A stretch of 64,000 nt of DNA, taken from positions 228,312 through 292,311 of the forward strand of contig NW_019775498.1 in NCBI RefSeq assembly GCF_001039355.2, written 5' to 3'. Both the position numbers and the translations under genes were made by a program. Shown piece after piece: positions 46,598 through 54,894 of the stretch. The notes below the pieces were generated by a model. The model was given only the letters and a program-made list of their open reading frames with translations, had not been told where the DNA came from and ran no database searches. This DNA is from Lingula anatina (Eukaryota; Brachiopoda; Lingulata; Lingulida; Lingulidae). The stretch's first letter is position 1. Every line of letters starts with the position of its first letter.

Positions 46598-49503
46598 ATG
46601 TTTTTCTTGAGAAAGATAGAGATTATCCGTTTGATTTTATGTGGGCTGATATTTCTTCATCCGACGCTAGAAAAAGGTCAATCCACTGATTTCACACAAA
46701 AGTCAACCAATCTGGGGATATGGACGCTTGAGAGATTTCGGAGGGACTCATCATTTGCTTGGGGTGCAACACCAGAAGAAACAGACAAAAAATTGCCAGC
46801 TACAGAAGACGGGATACTCGATGAAGTCCCACAAGAGTCACCTACTACTGAGGGTGGAATGAATGTGGACGTCACACAAGAGTCCCCTACTACTGAGGGT
46901 GGAATGAACGCGGAAGTCACTCAAGTGTCGCCCACTACTGAGGGTGGTATGAACGTGGAAGTCACANNNNNNNNNNNNNNNNNNNNNNNNNNNNNNNNNN
47001 NNNNNNNNNNNNNNNNNNNNNNNNNNNNNNNNNNNNNNNNNNNNNNNNNNNNNNNNNNNNNNNNNNNNNNNNNNNNNNNNNNNNNNNNNNNNNNNNNNNN
47101 NNNNNNNNNNNNNNNNNNNNNNNNNNNNNNNNNNNNNNNNNNNNNNNNNNNNNNNNNNNNNNNNNNNNNNNNNNNNNNNNNNNNNNNNNNNNNNNNNNNN
47201 NNNNNNNNNNNNNNNNNNNNNNNNNNNNNNNNNNNNNNNNNNNNNNNNNNNNNNNNNNNNNNNNNNNNNNNNNNNNNNNNNNNNNNNNNNNNNNNNNNNN
47301 NNNNNNNNNNNNNNNNNNNNNNNNNNNNNNNNNNNNNNNNNNNNNNNNNNNNNNNNNNNNNNNNNNNNNNNNNNNNNNNNNNNNNNNNNNNNNNNNNNNN
47401 NNNNNNNNNNNNNNNNNNNNNNNNNNNNNNNNNNNNNNNNNNNNNNNNNNNNNNNNNNNNNGTCGCCCACTACTGAGGGTTTTATGAACGTGGAAGTCAC
47501 ACAAGAGTCCCCTACTACTGAGGGTGGAATGAACGTGGAAGTCACACAGGAGTCGCCCACTACTAAGGGTGGAATGAACGTGGACGTCACACAAGAGCCG
47601 TCCACTACTGAGGGTGGAGTGAACGTGGACGTCACACAAGAGTCGTCCACTACTGAGAGTGGAATGGACGTGGGAGTCACGCAAGAGTTGCCAACTACTG
47701 AGAGTGCAATGAACGTGGAAGTCACACAAGAGTTACCCACTACTGAGGGTGGAATGAACGTGGAAGTCACACAAGAGTTGCCCACTACTGAGAGTGCAAT
47801 AAACGTGGAAGTCACACAAGAGTTGCCCACTACTGAGAGTGCAATGAACGAAGACGTCACACAAGATTCGCCCCTTACTGAGAGTGCAATAAACGTGGAA
47901 GTCACACAAGAGTTACCCACTACTGAGAGTGGAATGAACGAAGACGTCACACAAGATTCGCCCCTTATTGAGAGTGCAATAAACGTGGAAGTCACACAAG
48001 AGTTGCCCACTACTGAGAGTGGAATGAACGAAGACGTCACACAAGAGTCGCCCGCTACTGAGAGTGGAATGGACGTGAGAGTTACGCAAGAGTTGCCCAC
48101 TACTGAGGGTGGAATGAACGAAGACGTCACACAAGAGTCGCCCACTACTGAGAGTGGAACGAACGTTGAAGTCACACAAGGGTTGCCCACTACTGAGAGT
48201 GGAATGAACGTGGGAGTCACACAAGAGTCGCCCACTACTGAGAGTGGAATGAACGTGGAAGTCACACAAGAGTCGCCCACTACTGAGAGTGGAATGAACG
48301 TGGAAGTTACACAAGATTTGCCCACTACTGAGAGTGGAATGAACGTTGAAGTCACACAAGGGTTGCCCACTAATGAGAGTGGAATGAACGTGGAAGTCAC
48401 ACAAGAGTTACCCACTACTGAGAGTGGAATGAACGTAGGTGACATACAAGATTCGTCCACTGTTGAAGGTGGAATGCAAATGGGCGTCACACAGGACTCA
48501 CCTAGCCAAGAGGAAAAATCAGACAACAGCAGTGAAACCTCTTCTTTCCCAGACGTAACTCTGTTGCCGTATAGATGGCTCTGTGCAACTGAAGGTAAAT
48601 ACAGCATCCAGGTCCACTGCAGCTGCGACCCTCTGTGTGTCTTGTATGGTGACTGCTGTTATGGGATGACAGAGAATGCAACTGTCTGCGCTGCCTCTGT
48701 CAGATTAAGAAGGACACACGACACAACGCAATCTGTAACGATTCCTGGGACCAACGTAACAGAAAATCAACTTGACAGCACCACCTCGACTGCATCCCCT
48801 AATGAAACATCTTCTTTGATAAGGGCTAAAAAACAAGTCGACCCTGGGTCCATTTCCCTGGTACAGAAAAGCTCATGTAGAAGAAAACCTGCATTACTTC
48901 GACAAAACCGACAAAGCACATTACCCTATGTGGATAATTTTGGACTTCGTTTTTGGATGGTGGACCAGTGTCCAACGTCTTGGCTGGAAGAGGAAAGTTT
49001 TATCAAGTGTACTGATATCTCAAATACTAGCCTCACGGAGGACGTGCTGTTGCACCAGCCGGTCACCGACCCAAATACAATGATAACCTTCAGAAACAAG
49101 TACTGTGCAACTTGTCATGGTATCAAAAATGGAGGGGAACCATGGGAACTCGCCGTCCAGTCAACTAGATACGTACCAGTTGACTCCTTTGCAAATTGCA
49201 GCTCTTCGGATTGCTTGTTAAGAAAACTCAACGAAGAGGGAAGTACTTTTATTTTCATACCAAAACCGGAATGGAATTTAAGAACATGCTTCAGAGAAGT
49301 TGAGAACGATGACTTCGGTCCTTGCAAGTTCAATTTTATCAATGGAAGCCTACTTCGTGTTCCTCGTCCACTCCCCCTGCACTCAGCCTTAAGAGATGCA
49401 TGTATGGCGTACAACAATCCCGTTGGCGTTGGCGGTGTTGATAACAGTTACAAGAACTTCCACTGCATGATCTGTTACAGAGGTGATTCCACAGTCTGCG
49501 AAG
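46598..49503 (+). CDS. Ectodomain gene, exon 1
   Basis: It starts at an ATG in context acgaaaATGt and ends ctgcgaag before the strong donor gtgagt. The frame before the N gap and the frame after it differ by one base because the gap is written as 495 N. The 45-base repeat phase predicts a true length of 5 plus a multiple of 45. Confidence 0.78.
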
Positions 49504-51475
49504 GTGAGTCGTGCGTTTAAATATGAGAAACTCCATATGTAAAAATATCAGAACCGTGCATCATTGGCGTGAATAATTTTCATTAAGCTTACTTCTCTCC
49601 CTCGATTGCTAATAGTGGGTATCAAAACGAAAATGGCTAAACGTAATTGATATTGACTTTGTGGTGTGCGATATCTTTTGATTCTGTTTATGTGTTCTGT
49701 TTATGTTTGTGAAATTTCAGTTCAAATTAGTTTTCATTTCTAATCTGGAAAAAGCAACAATTGATTGTGTATTGACGGGAAAACTGAAATGAGCTACTGA
49801 GAAAATCGCGCTTTTTTGGAGATATGATGTAAGTCATTATTATTCCGATATATGGTATATTACCTTTTGCATCTTGGGATTAAGAGTCACTTTAAGTTTT
49901 TACGCTTGTTTCATTGTGTATTATATATAAACAGCCATTGTTCAGATCGAGGATCAAATAAGTGGTACGTGAAAATCGTGAATCCAAGGTAGCGAATCTA
50001 AAACACTTCATATTTTCTCATAAGACAAACATATAGTCCACATGTTAAGGAATAAATCGAACCAGTTACTAAAAAAAATCATGAAACGATGTCCTTTGGT
50101 ATCTCTGTTGTTTACACTTTTTGATACCTTATGGTGGCATTATTGTCTGCTTTTAGTCTGTATATTTGACAACTTTGCTGCCTTGTTGATACCTTATGGT
50201 GGCATTTGGTTGGGTTTTGTGGCAGCTTTAAATTGCCTATAAATAGAAGCATATACTACATGTAGGTCACCACAAATGGCAGTTTCATTTTTTAATAGGC
50301 TTAAATGGCTCACACACCTCCTAGAGTTGCTAGGGAGTAATTAACTAATTAAAAAGCTGTTCAAGGAGGCGTGTCACACAGTTAATCTGATTACACTGAA
50401 TACATTTCAGCGAGAATACCCTGCAGGGTTGGTTCGATCCAGGTGGTTACGATATGTGAATCGCGGTCCTAAGGCAAAATATAATTCTAGTTGTTCAAAC
50501 TACACGATCATGTTTGTCAAGCTTAAATGTCCACTAATCGATTCACAAATGTTCTATTCAGATCACACCACACCGCCACTAGAAAGATTCTTCGGTCTTT
50601 CTCTCCGCGCTCTACTGTATGTGGGAGATCAAGACAAGAAACAGAGTGATGACGTCATGACTAGGGTGAGAAAAACGAACGGCAATAATCATAAATGATA
50701 AGATGATAATGACATCACATTTAGATAAAATATTGTAAATAATAACTTCATCAATTATTCCCAGCATTTGTCATTTAAATATTCTAATATAAATATCAGA
50801 AGTTTCTTCCCTGCTTTATGGATGTCAACTGCTGCACTGGGTCGTATGGCGAAAAACTATGCATGCACAATATACATCTGCACACGTGCTTTTTTTTTCC
50901 AGCCTGTGGATCACCAGATATTGTGCCCCCCTGGATTTGTTCCTGATGCCCAGGACTGCCGCCCCCTTATGTACAATTTCACAGTGGTGCGGTCGACAGT
51001 TGTCTTACATTTTGAACCGTGTGGCTGGACTCCAACACCAAGAGATGGCTGTATTGATATCCAAAGAGATGGTCGATTGTGGGCTGTTCTGAGAGCAGTG
51101 CAGGCACTTTTCCATACCTGTAGGGAGACACGCAGCGCGGATAACACGTCTATCACCTTTGTCGTCCATACACTAGTCACTCTTCGCATAAGACTAGCCT
51201 TCTACGAAGAAGCTCGCAACGTTTTTGACCAAGTACAAGGATGGATGGAAAATGCTCTGCAAAACGTGCAGTTGGAGATATCCGGAGGGCCAGTGGGTAT
51301 ACGTTCAGGATCGTTCTCTGCCTGCATGAAGAACGCCTCGAACCACGGCTCCGCGCCCCCATTACATGAAGCGACCACGCTCTCAACCCCGAAGCAGAGC
51401 CGAGGATATATGCCTGTCGGTAACGTTACAATTTTAATGTTAATGGCGCTGGTGGCCGCGGCGTGGGATTTCTAG
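46598..51475 (+). CDS. Mucin-like, somatomedin-B and Mth-like ectodomain protein, probably GPI-anchored
   Basis: Two exons are visible: 46598-49503 and 50903-51475. The start MFFLRKIEIIRLILCGLIFL is a signal peptide. It is followed by a long array of 15-residue Thr/Glu-rich repeats (about 25 sequenced units plus a gap). A somatomedin-B-like module lies at about 48575-48690 (C.CDPLCVLYGDCCYG), with seven rather than eight Cys. A Cys-rich region (48935-49500) contains NKYCATCHGI and FHCMICYRG, the style of ectodomain found ahead of Mth-like or adhesion-type seven-helix receptors. Exon 2 opens CPPGFVPDAQDCRP and ends in a hydrophobic stretch (NVTILMLMALVAAAW) just before the stop, with no seven-helix domain, which suggests a GPI signal. 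The donor gtgagt (phase 1) and acceptor ttttttttccag (phase 0) do not agree, so a small exon is missed or an indel exists. Expected role: cell-surface or secreted adhesion or ligand-binding protein. Confidence 0.7.
46831..48480 (+). repeat. 45-bp coding minisatellite (15-residue unit)
   Basis: The unit encodes VTQESPTTEGGMNVE with variants (LPTTESGMNVE, SPLTESAINVE). About three units precede the gap and about 22 follow it. Most changes keep the frame and the TTE core. Units near 47800-48060 form a higher-order pattern in which NED and NVE versions alternate. Confidence 0.95.
46967..47461. other. Assembly gap of 495 N inside the minisatellite
   Basis: The left side stops after gtcaca and the right side starts at gtcgcccac, so five bases of the unit (caaga) are missing in addition to any whole units. 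A length of 495 equals 11 units exactly, which leaves the repeat out of phase by five bases. Confidence 0.95.
49504..50902 (+). other. Intron of the ectodomain gene
   Basis: About 1.4 kb, with gt at the left end and ag at the right. A short direct repeat (accttatggtggcat) occurs at about 50128 and 50190. Bases 50336-50450 resemble 53330-53445. A small exon of phase 1 to phase 0 may be hidden here but was not identified; an 89-codon frame at 50429-50698 overlaps the repeat and is not supported. Confidence 0.5.
50336..50450 (+). repeat. Dispersed repeat, copy in intron
   Basis: Aligned by eye with 53330-53445: caaggaggcgtgtcacacag against cgaggaggcaagtcagacaa, then taa.ctgatt.cactga and cgagaat.ccc.gcag. 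The ggttcgatcc it ends with looks like a tRNA B box but is not kept in the other copy. Confidence 0.55.
50903..51475 (+). CDS. Ectodomain gene, exon 2 (last)
   Basis: 573 bases after a strong polypyrimidine acceptor. It encodes 191 residues with eight or more Cys, N-glycosylation sites (NFT, NTS, NAS, NVT) and a C-terminal hydrophobic end. Reading it in the phase demanded by exon 1 would meet TGA within 15 codons. Confidence 0.65.
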   Translation, partial: PVDHQILCPPGFVPDAQDCRPLMYNFTVVRSTVVLHFEPCGWTPTPRDGCIDIQRDGRLWAVLRAVQALFHTCRETRSADNTSITFVVHTLVTLRIRLAFYEEARNVFDQVQGWMENALQNVQLEISGGPVGIRSGSFSACMKNASNHGSAPPLHEATTLSTPKQSRGYMPVGNVTILMLMALVAAAWDF

Positions 51476-51654
51476 CTATGGGTAAAAACATTTAAAGAAA
51501 GATATAGGATCGGGCACTACTTTGGCCATAATTAATCCTAACATGGATATCTAAGTTTTTTAATTGTTGTTTTGTAGTTTAGCGTTTTTAATTATGATTA
51601 TGTTTTAAAAACAGTTACAGTTTTACTATTCACTAAAAATTCATCTCAATGATG

Positions 51655-51850
51655 TGTGCACGCTATGGCCTCCGTTTTTGGCCTTGGTTTGTTTGTTAGT
51701 TTACAAAACATAATGAAGACATTTTGATAAACTCTTCACGACAATCAGAAATAGGTCAACTTAGAAATGATAAAATTTTGGTGGCTGTTCTTTATTTGAT
51801 TAATTAATCATGATAATTGAACCTTCTTGGCAGAGGCTTGCGTTTTTTTT
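51655..51850 (+). mobile_element. Decayed copy of the 33.0 kb dispersed repeat
   Basis: It shares tatggcctccg, gtttgtttgt, agaaataggtcaacttagaa and ttttggtggct with 33010-33313 and ends at ggcagaggcttgcg, a diverged version of the ggcggaggtctgcg terminus. Confidence 0.65.
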
Positions 51851-53329
51851 CTTTTAATCAAGACGCTTTATTCTGTATAAAATAATCCGTGCATGCAGCA
51901 GACTAGAGCTATATACAAGAGGCCATGCCAAAGGCCTACATAATGTCTTGCTGGACAGTTCAGTAAAAAGCATATAGAATTAGCCCAAGACATATCTGTG
52001 AATTTCTAGTGAAAAATCAATCTGTGGTCCTTGTCCAGGATAGTAGTTTAGATTTGTTTTACTAATTGGTTCATTTGATTCACTGTTTAAACAGCAACAA
52101 TGTCTTGTGGTGTATGCCTGAGAACATACGTGTAGTAAATTGATCTTTGAGAGAACATTACTTGTACACGTAACAAACATTTTCATGATCGAAGTGATAT
52201 TATTTTCAATTTGACAAATAAAAAGTAGACGCTGTATTGGTGCAAAGGTCGACAATTTGCAAAAGGCAAAGTTGCATGTTATATTATATTCCAGAAACTG
52301 GCCAATTTACTTGAATAGTATAATTCATAGTACATTGAGCATTGTGGATTACATTTGGTGTAAAGTAAATTTAGTTAATTAGGTAAGTTAGCTAATTTCA
52401 GGATTTTAACTAAATTCAGCGCTAGCTTAAATAACTACATGTATAGTAGGATAAGCACATAATATGACTGCACTAGAGTTATGTTTTAAAGGATTTATTG
52501 TTTGTCGATATTAAAACCTACCCGGTATTACATTTGCAAAGACACCGTACGATTAAACCGTATACGATCTTGGTTTTTTATTATTATTTTTTTTTTTTTT
52601 GACATCGTGCGTGGCTACGGACTTCGATGTTTACATTACGTGAGGACGCCAGTGCCATTTCTCCCACATGACCTCCAGGTCAAGTAAAAAAAACGTTTTA
52701 TCGAAAAAGAAAAGTAACCTTGAGTCTCGGTGCGGTAGCCGTAAGCGGCTTCGTTGCAGATCAATGTATTGTCGGCGCAGCACCCAAGTGGTCAGAAAAA
52801 AGGAAACATTCTAAATTTTCTAAAATGTTTTTACCATTGTTGTCCCCCCCCCCCCCCCCCCCAACCCACCCAAGCTGGAAGGGAAACAGGCAAATGCAAT
52901 CTGGGTTTAAAATTAGTACTTCACGCAATATTAAATGTCATTTTATATTCGGTAAATAGTTCTAGAATTTTAAAACTTTTTTAATGTTGTGATTGACTGT
53001 TTCATGTTGTAGAGCAAAAGGTTACGATTACCGTTTCATTAATCGCAAAGACAGCAAAATTTAATTCAATCTTAATTAAGTAGTTTGGGCAGTTATGAAT
53101 GCAGGTATCATTTTGTTAGGGAGTAAATTCAATGCTTAAGTGCGGAATTGTGTTCTGTATAAGACAACTTGAAAATTATGAACATCACAAGGGATTTGGT
53201 TAATTCAATGATTTCACAATCCAAAATTATATTTTATGACGTTGAAAACAGCTGTGCACTGGGTGACTACAATTTGGAATTCATGGTCATGTAATTCAAA
53301 TAAAATCTGTAAACCTTTCGTGTGCGTTT
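51851..53329. other. Intergenic, no gene seen
   Basis: AT-rich. It contains a T run near 52585-52600 and a run of 19 C at 52844-52862. Open frames of 60-90 codons show no domain. Confidence 0.55.
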
Positions 53330-53445
53330 GGCTTAATTACTTCTAAGCAGCTCGAGGAGGCAAGTCAGACAATTAAGCTGATTCCACTGATTGCACTTTA
53401 TCGAGAATTCCCCGCAGAGCTGGACCGACTCAATTTCAATTGAAT
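53330..53445 (+). repeat. Dispersed repeat, second copy
   Basis: Partner of 50336-50450, in the same orientation, about 3 kb apart. Confidence 0.55.
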
Positions 53446-53569
53446 TTTATTCAACCCTTGAGCCCTACGCGCATCAGAATAAAATACAGTAAAAATATAA
53501 AGTTAAAACAACAACAATATTGCTACTTCTAATAATAATAATTATCAGACTGACGCTAAATTTAATTCC

Positions 53570-54180
53570 TATGCATATTTTATGTACTTTCCTAAGTTGT
53601 TGAACTGTGAAACATTGTTAACAGATAACAAATTACTTGGTCTGAAAATGCTTAGTTTCCAAAATAATTTTTTATGTATTTCTGTCTAATCGTACTGCAG
53701 CAAGGGCATTAAAGAATAAAATAAAATTCATCCTCAATACCATTGAAATTGCATAAATTCTAAGTTCTTAATTTATATTTGCATTTGTATACCTTCCAGT
53801 TTATACAGCTAGATTACGCGATGAATGTCTAAATTTACCAATAAATACCTTGTATTTCTGTGATATCGGCTTATTCAACTAGAATTGTACTGCAAAACTG
53901 TCAACAAGATGTTGGTATAATAGCCCTTAAGCCCTGTGGATATTTCAATGTTTGTCCAAAATTATCTTTCAATCTTTCTTCTATCAAGGACAGTATAGAA
54001 TTATCTAAAATATTTTCGTAAAAAATAAATGACAAGCCAGTTGTTTCCAGTTCATTCCGTAAACACCAAATCCAATCAAAATTTTTGTTAATATCTTCAT
54101 AGCAGAATTTTATAATACAGTTTTTCGAGGTGCGGATTTCCAACCAATGTTTTAAAATTCTTAAATCTACATGTACCAAT
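53570..54180 (-). pseudogene. LINE 3'-end relic (post-reverse-transcriptase region)
   Basis: On the minus strand a 92-codon frame (54179-53901) contains NSILSLIEERLKDNFGQ. Further down, in broken frames, the translation reads NGIEDEFYFIL, a stop, then CPCCSTIRQKYIKNYFGN (about 53745-53650). This matches the conserved IEDEFHF...CP.Y...R..Y tail that many animal non-LTR retrotransposons carry after the polymerase. Several stops and frame changes show that it is dead. It is not the same part of the element as the relic at 32138. Confidence 0.7.
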
Positions 54181-54290
54181 CAAGTCCTTCTAGGGCTACA
54201 GTTAATGACAATAAAAAAATCAACCAATAAATACTACATGGAATGATAATTTACAGCTCAATTAACATATACCAGTAAACTGTCTAGTGT

Positions 54291-54440
54291 TAAATAATAG
54301 TTCCAAATATATAAAAAAACAGTATAATAAAAAGAGCAGACATGATTTTCTTTCTTCAAACTCTCCATTTTGTAGCCTGTCTAAAGTTAAATAATAGTTC
54401 CAAATATAGAAAACAGTATAATAAAGAGGGCAGCCATCAT
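54291..54440. repeat. Short direct repeat spanning a coding 3' end
   Basis: About 55 bases (ttaaataatagttccaaata... cagtataataaa..agagggcag) occur at 54294-54350 and again at 54387-54438. The second copy holds the stop codon and last residues of the membrane-protein gene; the first lies just beyond it. Confidence 0.85.
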
Positions 54441-54894
54441 GAGCTCCTCTCTATAGAAGAGTTCCCAGACAGTGCTGTGTTTAGAGCGTGCCCAGGTGTT
54501 CAGTTCCCAGACAGGGACGGCCACATGGACTATATCCGGCAGCATCAGGCCCACATCCCGCAAACTCTGGAAGGCAAACCCCTTAGAGAAAACCACGTGC
54601 TCTATGAACTGGTCTATGCCGCTGATAAGGATGTGGGCTAGATTAATACTGAAGACTGCCAGTAGTTTCCACGTCTTCACCCTGTGGCCGGAGTCACACA
54701 GGTTCAGAACAACAACCGTGGACACCAACTCTGTGACAGCAAACAGCATGTGGTGTGCCCAATGCTGGTAGAAGTCCTCGTTCCAGTAGTTGAAGTAGGA
54801 CCACCAGGAGTAGTAGTGAGGGTACACGGATACTAGGAGGGTAAACAGCCATCTCCTACGACATGTTCCACGCCGCAGGACCCCGACCAAATAC
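54387..54894 (-). CDS. Membrane-protein gene, exon 4 (last)
   Basis: 508 bases after acceptor tgtcctttgtcaag. It begins YLVGVLRRGTCRRRWLF and carries most of the membrane spans and the stop. Overlapping plus-strand frames are shadows. Confidence 0.85.

Noticed and set aside
46838-48607. Very long minus-strand open frame (589 codons) across the 45-bp array
   Set aside because: Shadow of the coding minisatellite: the repeat length is a multiple of three, so other frames stay open too. The plus strand has the signal peptide and Cys-rich domains.
50390-50450. tRNA-like B box ggttcgatcc
   Set aside because: No A box or foldable cloverleaf upstream, and the related repeat at 53330-53445 lacks the motif.
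50429-50698. 89-codon frame as the missing exon of the ectodomain gene
   Set aside because: It begins in a dispersed repeat, does not start from an ATG, and lacks the Cys pattern of the gene.
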